From Candidatus Pantoea floridensis (GTDB taxonomy: Bacteria > Pseudomonadota > Gammaproteobacteria > Enterobacterales > Enterobacteriaceae): 64,000 nucleotides of DNA. The position numbers and the translations under genes are program-made. Below the pieces are notes generated by a model. The model was not told the origin of the DNA, searched no databases, and saw nothing but the letters and a program-made list of their open reading frames with translations. The stretch covers positions 2,418,001 to 2,482,000 of the forward strand of contig NZ_OCMY01000001.1 of NCBI RefSeq assembly GCF_900215435.1, written 5' to 3'. Shown one piece after another: positions 50,005 through 59,300 of the stretch (the stretch's first letter is position 1; each line of letters begins with the position of its first letter).

Positions 50005-51036
50005 ATGGATATTGAAACGCAATCCTGCGTGATCACCGGAAAAAAACAAGTCAGCGTGGCACAGCAGCAGGTGAAATGGGACGGAAAGGGCACGCTGGTA
50101 CGCATTACGCGCGGCGGCATTTGCGGCTCCGATCTGCATTACTATCAGGAAGGTAAAGTCGGCAGTTTTGCCATCAAAATGCCGATGGTGCTTGGCCATG
50201 AAGTCATTGGCTATGTCGTTGAGAGTGATGATCCGGCATTGCAGCCCAGGCAAAAAGTGGCCGTTAATCCCTCCAGACCCTGCGGCGAATGTAAATATTG
50301 CCAGCGCGACCAGAGCAATCAGTGCACCTCAATGCGCTTTTTCGGCAGCGCCATGTATGTTCCACACGTTGACGGCGGTTTTACCCAGTACAAAGTGGTG
50401 GATAGCGCGCAATGCGTACCTTTCCCGCAAACGGCGGATGAAACGGTGATGGTGTTTGCCGAGCCGCTGGCGGTATGCATTCATGCGACGCAGCAGGCCG
50501 GCGACCTTAGCGGTAAAAACGTGTTTATCTCTGGCGTAGGACCGATTGGCTGCCTGATTGCGGCAGCTGCGAAAGCGCGCGGTGCAGCCTCAATCGTCTG
50601 CAGTGATATCAGCGAGCGTTCACTTCAAATGGCGCAACAAATGGGCGCGACGCAGGTCATTCATGCCGCCGAAGGTGATTTTGCACCTTATCTCGCCGAT
50701 AAAGGTTATTTCGACGTGGCGTTTGAAGCCTCTGGTCATCCTGCCTCGCTGCAGCGTTGCCTGGATGTGGTGTGCGCCAAAGGCACGCTGGTGCAGGTTG
50801 GCATGGGCGGCACCATCCCCGATTTCCCGATCATGGCGTTGATTGCCAAAGAGATTAATTTGGTTGGCTCTTTCCGCTTTACCCATGAATTCAACACCGC
50901 CGTTGAGTGGCTGGCTAACGGCGTGGTCGATCCATTGCCGCTGTTCAGCGCGGAGTATGCCTTGCAGGACATTGATGCTGCATTGCAGTTTGCCGGCGAT
51001 AAAACCCGCGCCGCTAAAGTCCAGTTAACCTTTTAA
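50005..51036 (+). CDS. idnD: IdnD, L-idonate 5-dehydrogenase
   Basis: A 343-residue zinc-dependent medium-chain dehydrogenase oxidising L-idonate to 5-ketogluconate. Catalytic zinc motifs GICGSDLHYY (about 38-47) and GHEVIGYV, structural cysteines CGECKYCQRDQSNQC (about 93-107) and the nucleotide loop GVGPIGCL are seen. Same length as E. coli IdnD. First gene of idnDOT; no idnK or idnR in the window. Confidence 0.95.
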   Translation: MDIETQSCVITGKKQVSVAQQQVKWDGKGTLVRITRGGICGSDLHYYQEGKVGSFAIKMPMVLGHEVIGYVVESDDPALQPRQKVAVNPSRPCGECKYCQRDQSNQCTSMRFFGSAMYVPHVDGGFTQYKVVDSAQCVPFPQTADETVMVFAEPLAVCIHATQQAGDLSGKNVFISGVGPIGCLIAAAAKARGAASIVCSDISERSLQMAQQMGATQVIHAAEGDFAPYLADKGYFDVAFEASGHPASLQRCLDVVCAKGTLVQVGMGGTIPDFPIMALIAKEINLVGSFRFTHEFNTAVEWLANGVVDPLPLFSAEYALQDIDAALQFAGDKTRAAKVQLTF

Positions 51037-51045
51037 GGAGTTGTG

Positions 51046-51810
51046 ATGAGTCAGTTATTTTCCCTGGAAGGTAAGCGTGTGCTGCTCACCGGTTCGGCGC
51101 GTGGCATTGGATTTTTACTGGCGCAAGGCCTGGCGGAAGCCGGTGCCGAAGTGATCATCAATGCCACAACCCGTGAAGGTGCTGAGAAGGGCGCGGCACA
51201 GCTGCGTGAGCGCGGACTGCGTGCGCATGCCAAAGCGTTCGACGTGACGCAATCAGCGCAGGTTAAGCAGGCGGTTGAGGAGATTGAAGCCGAGTGGGGT
51301 GCAATTGATGTACTGGTAAACAATGCGGGCATCCAGCGCCGTCGCCCCTTCCTCGAATTCCCGGAGCAGGACTGGAATGACGTCATCGCCGTAAATCAGA
51401 CAGCGGTCTTTCTGGTTTCGCAAACCGTGGCAAAAAAAATGGTGGCGCGTCAGCAGGGTAAAATCATCAACATTGGTTCGATGCAGAGCGAATTAGGACG
51501 CGACACCATCACGCCTTATGCGGCCTCAAAAGGGGCGGTCACCATGCTGACGCGTGGAATGTGCGTGGAGTTAGCGCGTCACAACATTCAGGTAAACGCC
51601 ATCGCGCCGGGTTATTTCGTTACCGAGATGACGCAGGCGCTGGCGGACGATCCCGCCTTTACCGGCTGGCTAACCAAGCGTACGCCTGCTGCGCGCTGGG
51701 GCAAGCCAGAAGAGCTGATTGGCGCGGCGGTGTTCCTGGCTTCGGGGGCATCAAACTTCGTTAATGGACATCTGCTGTTCGTTGATGGTGGCATGCGCGT
51801 CGCCGTGTGA
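51046..51810 (+). CDS. idnO: IdnO, 5-keto-D-gluconate 5-reductase
   Basis: A 254-residue short-chain dehydrogenase converting 5-ketogluconate to gluconate. TGSARGIG (about 16-23), NNAG (about 91-94) and catalytic Ser / Tyr-x-x-x-Lys in YAASK (about 158-162) are intact. ATG preceded by AAGGAG; starts nine bases after idnD. Confidence 0.95.
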   Translation: MSQLFSLEGKRVLLTGSARGIGFLLAQGLAEAGAEVIINATTREGAEKGAAQLRERGLRAHAKAFDVTQSAQVKQAVEEIEAEWGAIDVLVNNAGIQRRRPFLEFPEQDWNDVIAVNQTAVFLVSQTVAKKMVARQQGKIINIGSMQSELGRDTITPYAASKGAVTMLTRGMCVELARHNIQVNAIAPGYFVTEMTQALADDPAFTGWLTKRTPAARWGKPEELIGAAVFLASGASNFVNGHLLFVDGGMRVAV

Positions 51811-51890
51811 TGCCGGGGGCGCGGCTGGCATTATCGTCAGCTCGCGCCTAAACCTTAATCACCCCTCTGTATTCCTAAGGATAATAAAAA

Positions 51891-53210
51891 ATGCCAATCA
51901 CTATCATTGTGCTGGGTGTGATACTGCTGCTGGTGTTGATGATTGTATTTAAGGTCAACGGCTTCATTGCGTTGGTGTTTGTGTCGGCGGTGGTGGGTAT
52001 TGCCGAAGGCATGACGCCACTCAATGTGATGGCCTCCATTCAAAAAGGTATCGGTTCGACGCTGGGCGGATTAGCGATGATTCTCGGCTTTGGTGCCATG
52101 CTCGGCCGGCTGGTTTCCGATACCGGTGCGGCACAGCGCGTTGCCACCACGCTCATCGCTGCCTTCGGTAAAGAGCGGCTGCAATGGGCGCTGGTGGTCA
52201 CCGGACTGATTGTCGGTTTAGCCATGTTCTATGAAGTCGGCTTCGTGCTGCTGCTGCCGCTGGTGTTCACCATTGTGGCGGCGGCGGGCTTACCGCTGTT
52301 GTACGTCGGCGTGCCGATGGTTGCAGCGTTGTCGGTGACTCACTGCTTCCTGCCACCGCATCCGGGTCCAACGGCGATAGCCACCATCTTTGGCGCCAAT
52401 CTCGGTACCACCCTGCTGTACGGCATGATCATCACCATTCCGACGGTGATCATTGCCGGGCCGGTGTTCTCCAAATTCCTCAAGAGCTTTGAGAAGTCGC
52501 CGCCAGAAGGTCTGTATAACCCGAAAATCTTCACCGAAGAGGAGATGCCGGGCTTCGGTATCAGCATCTTTGCCGCCGTTATTCCGGTGGTGCTGATGGC
52601 GATTGCCGCTGTTTTTGAATTGACCACGCCAAAAGAAAACGCGTTGCGCCAGTTCTTCGAGTTCATCGGCAACCCGGCGGTGGCGCTGTTTATTGCGGTG
52701 GTGATTGCGGTGCTGACCCTCGGTTTGCGTAATGGCCGGAAGATGGAAGAAGTGATGGATATGTGCGGCGAGTCGATTGCTGCCATCGCCATGATCATCT
52801 TTATCATCGCCGGCGGTGGCGCATTCAAACAGGTGTTGGTGGACAGCGGCGTGGGTAACTATATTGCCGATATGATGAAGGGATCATCACTGTCGCCGCT
52901 GTTGATGTGCTGGACGGTGGCCGCCATGCTGCGCGTGGCGCTGGGCTCGGCCACGGTGGCTGCTATCACCACCGCTGGTATCGTCACGCCGATTATCGCT
53001 GCGACACATGCCGATCCCGCACTGATGGTGCTGGCTGTGGGCTCCGGCAGTGTTATCGCATCGCACGTTAACGATCCCGGCTTCTGGCTGTTTAAGGGCT
53101 ACTTCAACCTGAGCGTGGTGGAAACCCTGAAGACCTGGACGGTAATGGAAACGCTGATCTCGATTCTCGGTTTGGCGGGCGTGCTGGCCCTTAATGCAGT
53201 GATTCACTGA
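51891..53210 (+). CDS. idnT: IdnT, L-idonate/gluconate permease
   Basis: A 439-residue GntP-family proton symporter with 12-14 hydrophobic segments. HCFLPPHPGPTA (about 149-160) is the family signature. It matches E. coli IdnT over its whole length. AAGGATAAT precedes the start. Convergent with the laccase-domain gene. Confidence 0.93.
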   Translation: MPITIIVLGVILLLVLMIVFKVNGFIALVFVSAVVGIAEGMTPLNVMASIQKGIGSTLGGLAMILGFGAMLGRLVSDTGAAQRVATTLIAAFGKERLQWALVVTGLIVGLAMFYEVGFVLLLPLVFTIVAAAGLPLLYVGVPMVAALSVTHCFLPPHPGPTAIATIFGANLGTTLLYGMIITIPTVIIAGPVFSKFLKSFEKSPPEGLYNPKIFTEEEMPGFGISIFAAVIPVVLMAIAAVFELTTPKENALRQFFEFIGNPAVALFIAVVIAVLTLGLRNGRKMEEVMDMCGESIAAIAMIIFIIAGGGAFKQVLVDSGVGNYIADMMKGSSLSPLLMCWTVAAMLRVALGSATVAAITTAGIVTPIIAATHADPALMVLAVGSGSVIASHVNDPGFWLFKGYFNLSVVETLKTWTVMETLISILGLAGVLALNAVIH

Positions 53211-53215
53211 CCGAC

Positions 53216-53239
53216 CGGCTTCACAAGGACGTGAAGCCG
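53216..53239. terminator. Hairpin between idnT and the laccase-domain gene
   Basis: Perfect 9-bp stem CGGCTTCAC / GTGAAGCCG with a six-base loop that ends against the stop codon of the - strand gene. No T-run. Confidence 0.5.
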
Positions 53240-53959
53240 CTAGCCGCGGGTACGGATCCACGAGAAGCGCGACTGATAGCCGCTGGCAAAATGGGTGTTA
53301 TAGCGATAGCTGGATCCCGGCTCCGCCATACAGTAAGTACAAACCTTCACGACCTCAATATGTTCCGCCTGAATACCGCGCTGTAACAGTAAACTCCGAG
53401 CCAGATGTGGCAGATCAAACCAAATCCCTTGCTGCTGCGCACGCGCCTGTGGGCGAATTGCCTGCGCGTTGTGTGGCTGCTGCGTAGACCACTGTAGCGG
53501 TGGCAGATCGCTACGATCCCGCATCTGTGTGACAAGATCGTTGCCCAGTTCATAACAGCAGGGACCAATGGCTGGGCCGATAGCGACACGCAGTGTTTCG
53601 CGGCTGGCACCCCGTTCCAGCAAACGATCCACGGCGTTATTTAATACGCCACCTAGCGTACCTTTCAGCCCTGCATGCACCGCTGCAACCTGCTGCTGTT
53701 GCGGATCGGCAAACAATACCGGTAAACAATCGGCGGTATATACCGCGACCGGCAGATGATGTTCGCCAATCACTCCATCAGATTCACAACTTTTCGGCGG
53801 CTGGTTTTGACTCGCCAGCACCACGTTGGCGCTGTGACGCTGCTGACCGTACGCCGCATTGGCCGGAGCCGGTTGGCCCGCCGGCTGGAACGCATATTCC
53901 AGCCACGTAAGGCCCTCTAACAGCGCTGAACGTGGACCGCGGTGCAGGTGCTGAACCAT
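53240..53959 (-). CDS. Laccase-domain (PgeF/YfiH-type) protein, second-copy type
   Basis: A 239-residue protein of the Cu-oxidase_4 family, whose members include PgeF (YfiH), a peptidoglycan amino-acid editor, and purine nucleoside phosphorylases. TADCLPVLF (about 74-82), VHAG (about 94-97) and GPAIGPCCYE (about 126-135) are present. The first metal-binding His, normally in a Q-x-H-G motif, is replaced: the matching place reads SQNQP. The usual Trp after VHAG is Leu. Probably a diverged paralogue; activity is doubtful. pgeF in E. coli is elsewhere. Confidence 0.85.
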   Translation of the reverse strand: MVQHLHRGPRSALLEGLTWLEYAFQPAGQPAPANAAYGQQRHSANVVLASQNQPPKSCESDGVIGEHHLPVAVYTADCLPVLFADPQQQQVAAVHAGLKGTLGGVLNNAVDRLLERGASRETLRVAIGPAIGPCCYELGNDLVTQMRDRSDLPPLQWSTQQPHNAQAIRPQARAQQQGIWFDLPHLARSLLLQRGIQAEHIEVVKVCTYCMAEPGSSYRYNTHFASGYQSRFSWIRTRG

Positions 53960-54065
53960 AAGTGTCTCCTATAACCTGAATGCCGTATTCTGCTGCCCAC
54001 AGCTTACGTTAACTGCTACATTTTTAAAGCTTTACAAAAACTGACCATAATCACTTAAGGATGAA

Positions 54066-54878
54066 ATGATGAAAAACACCACCTGGCTGGCCGCGTCTGG
54101 CTTCATCGTGCTGGCCCTGGCGGGCTGTGCCCAGCCGTCAAAACAGCAGGCCCAACAGCAGCTCGGCCAGCAATCCGTGCTGGCGGTGAACTGGTTCCAG
54201 CAATCCGGCGAATATCAGGCATTGAGCTGGCAAGCATTTAACACCGCGCGCATGGCGTTTGATCAGGCGCCCTCCCTGGCAGGAAAACCGAAAGCGGTGA
54301 TCGTCGATCTGGATGAAACGATGATCGATAACAGCGCTTATAGCGCGTGGCAGGCGAAAAATGGGCAGCCCTTCTCCGCTAAAACCTGGTCAGCGTGGAC
54401 CCAGGCGCGCCAGGCTACGGCGGTGCCGGGCGCGGTGGAATTTGCCAATTACGTGAACAGCCATGGCGGCACCATGTTTTATATCTCTAATCGCGATCGG
54501 AAGGATTATGCCGCGACCGTTGAGAACCTCACCAGGTTGGGCTTTTCCGGCGTGAACGACAAAACCGTGCGCTTAAGCAGCGGTAATTCTAATAAGCAAG
54601 AGCGCTTCGACGCGGTGAAAAATGCGGGTTACAACGTGGTGTTGTATGTGGGTGACAACCTGAACGACTTCGGTGGTGCCACCTGGCATCAGGGGAATGC
54701 CCAGCGTCAGCAATTCGTCAGCCTTAACCATCAGCATTTTGGTACGCAATTTATCGTGCTGCCGAATCCACTGTATGGCGATTGGGAAAGCGGTATGGCA
54801 GAGAATTACAACAAACTCTCCCCGGAACAGCAGTTACAGGTGCGCGATGCGCGTATGAAAGCCTGGAACGGTAAATAA
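54066..54878 (+). CDS. 5'-nucleotidase, lipoprotein e(P4) family
   Basis: A 270-residue HAD-superfamily class C acid phosphatase. Lipobox LALAGC near residue 21; catalytic DLDET (about 82-86) and GDNLNDF (about 197-203). Haemophilus e(P4) is an outer-membrane lipoprotein that dephosphorylates NMN and supports NAD uptake. ATGATG start: the second ATG has better spacing to AAGG. Divergent from the laccase-domain gene. Confidence 0.92.
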   Translation: MMKNTTWLAASGFIVLALAGCAQPSKQQAQQQLGQQSVLAVNWFQQSGEYQALSWQAFNTARMAFDQAPSLAGKPKAVIVDLDETMIDNSAYSAWQAKNGQPFSAKTWSAWTQARQATAVPGAVEFANYVNSHGGTMFYISNRDRKDYAATVENLTRLGFSGVNDKTVRLSSGNSNKQERFDAVKNAGYNVVLYVGDNLNDFGGATWHQGNAQRQQFVSLNHQHFGTQFIVLPNPLYGDWESGMAENYNKLSPEQQLQVRDARMKAWNGK

Positions 54879-54894
54879 TTCGTCAAGCGAAATA

Positions 54895-54928
54895 GCGCCT
54901 GCTAATGCAGGCGCGTTAACGTCTTTTT
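54895..54928 (+). terminator. Probable terminator after the e(P4)-type gene
   Basis: Perfect stem GCGCCTGC / GCAGGCGC with a TAAT loop; six T residues occur, but only eight bases after the stem. Confidence 0.5.
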
Positions 54929-55464
54929 TAGATCCACCTTTATTTACTTTTCTGCGAAACTATTATTCTCCTCATTATATTCCTGATCTCTTGCTTAATT
55001 ATTCGTATGAACTGAGTGAAAAATAGCGCTGAATTAATATAAAAGCAGTGAATCGTTCTAATCATAAATTTTATAATTAGGAATCTTCCCAGCCCGAATG
55101 GTTTAAATTTCCCACCTCGGCTAAAGGCTTGCCGCAATTGCGTGTATATTTTTGTAATGGTATTAAGAATATATTAATAAGTTAGGTGCTTAATGCTTTG
55201 TTGTGCCGCGTTTTTACTTCACGCTCTCTTTTTCCTGATGCTTGCGTAAATTTACTCTCTACATACGTTTGCTGAATTTTATTTTACAAATAGTCTGGAT
55301 TTGTCATCCATGAAAATATTCATGATGCAACGCCATGCTTAAGCGTCTATAAACAATTTCTGTGAGGAAGTTCTGCTTTCGTCCTCAATTATTCTCCATA
55401 GCCGCGTTTAATAGCGACGCTATTTGCCTGAAAGCGATATTTTAAACGTAGAGAGAAGATTATT
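54929..55464. other. AT-rich gene-free region before the carbonic anhydrase gene
   Basis: No coding frame supported over 536 bases; strongly AT-rich. It probably holds the promoter of the carbonic anhydrase/SulP operon and could bind nucleoid proteins such as H-NS. I see no clear RNA structure. Confidence 0.5.
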
Positions 55465-56097
55465 GTGACGACACTGAAACCCTTATTAGCGAAAAATCGC
55501 AGTTGGGCTTTGCAGCGCCGCGAGCGCAATCCCGATTACTTCGAAAAATACCTGCATCAGCAAAAACCACACTCGTTGTGGATTGGCTGTTCAGATAGTC
55601 GCGTGCCGGCGGAAGTGCTCACCGGTTCGCACCCGGGCGAACTGTTTGTGCACCGTAATATCGCCAATATGGTGGTACCGGATGACGATAATCTGATGAG
55701 TGTTATGCAGTACGCCATTTTCTATCTGGGCGTGCAGCGCATCGTGCTATGTGGCCATTACGGCTGTGGCGGCGTGCAGGCTGCCCTGGGCTTACCTGCC
55801 AGCCCGCTGGCCACAGAGAACTCGGCATTGGCGCGGCGTATCGCTGCACTGCGCAGGAGTTTACAGCAAGGGCTGGTGGAGTATCACGCCAGCGATGCCG
55901 GAGAAGAGGGTACCAGGCTCAACAGGTTGGTGGAAGCCAATGTGCTGGCACAATATGCGCAGCTCGTGGCCAGCGAGCCGGTTCGGCAGGCGTGGCAAGC
56001 CGGACAAGCGTTGGACGTTTTTGGCTGCGTCTACGATTTGCAATCCGGCCATTTGAAAGAGTTAATCCAGCAATCTGCAGAGGAATTTACGCCATGA
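55465..56097 (+). CDS. Beta-class carbonic anhydrase
   Basis: A 210-residue enzyme interconverting CO2 and bicarbonate. Zinc ligands Cys42, His98 and Cys101 and the Asp44/Arg46 dyad are in place (CSDSR, CGHYGCGG). GTG start. The stop codon overlaps the SulP gene start (ATGA). Confidence 0.94.
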   Translation: MTTLKPLLAKNRSWALQRRERNPDYFEKYLHQQKPHSLWIGCSDSRVPAEVLTGSHPGELFVHRNIANMVVPDDDNLMSVMQYAIFYLGVQRIVLCGHYGCGGVQAALGLPASPLATENSALARRIAALRRSLQQGLVEYHASDAGEEGTRLNRLVEANVLAQYAQLVASEPVRQAWQAGQALDVFGCVYDLQSGHLKELIQQSAEEFTP

Positions 56098-57569
56098 ATC
56101 TGAGCACCCTTCGTCAGGATATTCCCGCGGGTTTAGTGGTATTTCTGGTTGCGCTGCCGCTCTGTCTTGGTATCGCGCAAGCCAGCGGACTGCCGCCGTT
56201 TGCGGGTTTACTTACCGGCGTAATCGGTGGATTGCTGGTCACTGCGCTCAGCCCATCCCGCTTTGCGGTGAGTGGACCTGCCGCTGGATTAGTCACCATT
56301 GTGGTAGCATCCATCGCCACGCTGGGCAGCTTTTCTGCCTTTCTCACCGCGCTGATTTTAGCGGGCGTGCTGCAGTGTGTGTTGGGGGTGTTACGTGCCG
56401 GGCGCTTCATCTCATTGGTTCCGGGAAGTGTGATTAAAGGCATGCTGGCAGCGATTGGTATTTTACTGATCATGCAGCAAATCCCTGTGGCCTTTGGCGC
56501 AAAGGGTGATGTGGAGCTGATCTCGCTGGTGAATGGCGAGTTTGCGTTCTCAGCCAGTGCAATGCTGGTGGCTGGCACGGGTCTGACTATTTTATGGCTG
56601 TGGACCACGCCGCTGATCAAATCAGTTAAAGCGCTGAACTGGATCCCCGGGCCGCTGGTCGCCGTGCTGATAGGTTGTGTCGCGACGGTGTTTGGCGATC
56701 GCCTTTTTCCCGCACTGGCCGAAGATTTACCGCGTATTGCGCTGCCCGCATTCGATAGCCTATCCGCGCTGGCGGCAGAGCTTGAAACGCCAGACTGGCA
56801 GGCATGGCAAAATTCTTCCGTGTGGATGGTGGCGCTAACGCTGGCATTAGTGGCGAGCCTTGAAACCTTGCTGAGTCAGGAAGCACTGAAAAAGCTGCGC
56901 CCACAGCATCCTGCGCCGTCACCGAATAAAGAGATGTTTGCGCAGGGCATTGGTAATCTCACTGCCGGTTTTCTTGGTGCGATGCCCATTACCGCGGTGA
57001 TTGTGCGTAGCTCGGTGAACGTCAGCTCGGGCGCACAAACCAAGCTCTCCATTCTGATTCATGGTGTGCTGCTGCTGATTTGCGGCCTGTGGTTTAGCCA
57101 TCTGCTAAACGCCATCCCTCTTGCCAGCCTGGCAGCCGTGTTGCTTTACACCGGTTATAAGCTGGCGACGCCGCGTCTGTTCATTGAACAGATGCGCATG
57201 GGCGCGCAGCAATATGTGCCTTTCCTTGCCACCATCGGCGGCATTATCGTATTTGGCATGCTCGCGGGGATTGGGATTGGCATCGCCACCCAGGTCCTTT
57301 GCAGCATCTATAAAAGTCATCGTAATGCTTTGCAGCTCACGCGTTATGACGATCACTATGTATTGCGCTTCCAGCAAAACCTCACTTTTATGCATAATCC
57401 CAAATTGCAGGGATTACTGGCGGAGATTCCGGAAAATAGCGTAGTGATTGTCGAACACGATAATGCCGAATATATGGATCCGGATGTAAAAGCGGTATTA
57501 CAGGATTTTGGTGAAAGCGCCCCTGAACGTGGCATTCGGCTAAGCCAGTGGCCCGTTGCGGTTAAATAG
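56094..57569 (+). CDS. SulP-family anion (probably bicarbonate) transporter
   Basis: A 491-residue SulP permease with about 12-14 membrane segments; the N-terminal PAGLVVFLVALPLCLGIAQASG and the SGPAAGL motif (about 60-66) are typical. The C-terminal STAS domain is short. Direct translational coupling to a carbonic anhydrase points to bicarbonate transport, as in BicA-like SulP proteins. The start was placed at the ATG overlapping the carbonic anhydrase stop; the open frame extends far upstream within that gene. Confidence 0.9.
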   Translation: MNLSTLRQDIPAGLVVFLVALPLCLGIAQASGLPPFAGLLTGVIGGLLVTALSPSRFAVSGPAAGLVTIVVASIATLGSFSAFLTALILAGVLQCVLGVLRAGRFISLVPGSVIKGMLAAIGILLIMQQIPVAFGAKGDVELISLVNGEFAFSASAMLVAGTGLTILWLWTTPLIKSVKALNWIPGPLVAVLIGCVATVFGDRLFPALAEDLPRIALPAFDSLSALAAELETPDWQAWQNSSVWMVALTLALVASLETLLSQEALKKLRPQHPAPSPNKEMFAQGIGNLTAGFLGAMPITAVIVRSSVNVSSGAQTKLSILIHGVLLLICGLWFSHLLNAIPLASLAAVLLYTGYKLATPRLFIEQMRMGAQQYVPFLATIGGIIVFGMLAGIGIGIATQVLCSIYKSHRNALQLTRYDDHYVLRFQQNLTFMHNPKLQGLLAEIPENSVVIVEHDNAEYMDPDVKAVLQDFGESAPERGIRLSQWPVAVK

Positions 57570-57607
57570 CAACAATCCTCGGCGGGAAAGTCATTTTTTC
57601 ACCCTAA

Positions 57608-57637
57608 AATCGGATATCTCGGATATCCGATTTTTTT
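57608..57637 (+). terminator. Terminator after the carbonic anhydrase/SulP operon
   Basis: Perfect 11-bp stem AATCGGATATC / GATATCCGATT, loop TCG, followed by seven T residues. Confidence 0.92.
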
Positions 57638-57862
57638 ATTTACAGGGCATAATTGCCACAGTTGCATCCTTTTTCTCTGACGTTACCGCAATACCACCTG
57701 GCCCCTATCCTGCTTTCATGGCAGATTGAGCGCCATCCAGCCGCAGAGTAGGATGACGAACACTTGCTTAATTACCGAATCATCGCACGGTTATTTCAGG
57801 TTTAATGCTTGCTGATGCCCATGGCTGATGGCAGCGATTTCCAGGTTACAGGATTCAGACGT

Positions 57863-59284
57863 ATGCGCGTTATGCTGTTTGAAGAGAATAATTTAAAAAA
57901 GAATGCTCTCACGCTGTTCTTCATTACGTTGTTTTTCTGTTTTATCGGTAGCCATTTACGCATCCCCGAAGAGTTTTCACTGTTCTGGCCGGTAAATGCG
58001 TTGGTGGCCGGTTTAATGGTGCGTAACCCGTTTTTGCACACCACCTCGAGTTATCTGGTGTGTTTCAGTGCCATGGTCTTTAACGACATGGTATTTTCCG
58101 GCTGGGCGTTGCCAGCGTTCACCGTCAATTTCGCCAATATTTTGTTTATTCTCGTGGCGGTCAGCATGCTGATCAAACATCTGCAGCGCCCTTCGGCGCA
58201 TAGCCAGGTGTTTAATGCCATGCGCATTTTTCCTGCCTGTTTCCTCGGCGCGGCGGCCTGCGCCACCTGGGGTGCCTGGGCGCAGGATGTCGACTTCAAC
58301 GCGCGCTTTATCGTGGCGTGGGGCGACTGGTTTAGCGAGCAGTTTTCGACTTCACTGATGTTGCTCCCGGTGATGCTGGCGCGCCCGCTGCGCACGGTAG
58401 CGCCGCGCACCTTACTGCATCCCGGCAAACTGCTGCCGCTGGCGGCGGTCATTGTGTCGTTGATCGTTGGGGCATTAATTGGTGGTGCCGGCAGCCTGAC
58501 CTTTCCGGTACCGGCGCTGATCTGGTGCGCCATTGTGTTGCCGATTCCGCTGACCAGCCTGGTTATTCTGATCACAGGGATCACCGAGATCGTCTTGGTT
58601 TCGCATGGCGTTATGAATATTCAGGGCGACGATGCGCTGCTGCCCATTAGCCATCTCACCTCAGCACGCCTTGGCGTTGCCACCGTTGCGATCAGCCCGT
58701 TGCTGGTGGCGGTGAGTATGGATGCGATCAGGCAGCTCAATCACCGTCTTTCACTGCGCGCTAATTATGATTTCCTCACCCAATTGCTCTCCCGTTCCGG
58801 CCTGTATGAAAGCCTGAAGAATGAACCCTTTTCACTGCAGCGCGAAGCGGGGGTCGTGTTGCTGGATGTCGACTATTTCAAAGCGATTAATGACAACTTC
58901 GGCCACGATGCTGGCGACAGTGTGCTGGAGGAGATTGCGCGCCGTATTCAGCAGGTGGTTGGCAATCGTGGTCTGGTGTGTCGTTTCGGCGGCGAAGAAT
59001 TTGTGGTGGTGGTATTTGACTGCAATCACAGCCAGCTGTATCAGCTGGCCGAAACCGTGCGTCAGGCTATGGTGAAGGAGAAGTTCTGGATTCAGGGCAA
59101 CACGGTAACGGTGACGGCCAGTTTAGGTCTGGCGCGCGGCAGCGCCCAGAGCGAACGGGAATGGCCGGCGGTTATCAACCGCTTAGTATCGGCAGCGGAT
59201 AAGAATCTCTACCTCGCCAAGCGCAACGGCCGCAATCAAACCTCACCGGCGACGGAGCCGCGCAATATCATGGACGTGGCCTGA
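57863..59284 (+). CDS. Membrane diguanylate cyclase (GGDEF)
   Basis: A 473-residue protein: N-terminal MASE-type sensor with eight or so membrane helices (to about 300), then GGDEF domain (about 310-470). LLDVDYFKAINDNFGHDAGD (GTP/metal site) and the active-site GGEEF at 376-380 are intact, so it should make c-di-GMP. The inhibitory RxxD I-site that precedes GGEEF in many cyclases is not present. Start uncertain: I took the ATG with AGGA upstream; ATGs 14-16 codons earlier are possible. Confidence 0.85.
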   Translation: MRVMLFEENNLKKNALTLFFITLFFCFIGSHLRIPEEFSLFWPVNALVAGLMVRNPFLHTTSSYLVCFSAMVFNDMVFSGWALPAFTVNFANILFILVAVSMLIKHLQRPSAHSQVFNAMRIFPACFLGAAACATWGAWAQDVDFNARFIVAWGDWFSEQFSTSLMLLPVMLARPLRTVAPRTLLHPGKLLPLAAVIVSLIVGALIGGAGSLTFPVPALIWCAIVLPIPLTSLVILITGITEIVLVSHGVMNIQGDDALLPISHLTSARLGVATVAISPLLVAVSMDAIRQLNHRLSLRANYDFLTQLLSRSGLYESLKNEPFSLQREAGVVLLDVDYFKAINDNFGHDAGDSVLEEIARRIQQVVGNRGLVCRFGGEEFVVVVFDCNHSQLYQLAETVRQAMVKEKFWIQGNTVTVTASLGLARGSAQSEREWPAVINRLVSAADKNLYLAKRNGRNQTSPATEPRNIMDVA

Positions 59285-59294
59285 GCCACGTCCA
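59271..59294. terminator. Hairpin at the 3' end of the cyclase gene
   Basis: Perfect 10-bp stem TGGACGTGGC / GCCACGTCCA with a CTGA loop that contains the stop codon. Seven bases from the ddlA stop codon. No T-run. Confidence 0.5.
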
Positions 59295-59300
59295 TGCCGG

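Noticed and set aside
55749..56093. N-terminal extension of the SulP frame through the carbonic anhydrase gene
   Set aside because: The extension is an out-of-frame reading of a conserved gene; the ATGA overlap gives a normal SulP start.
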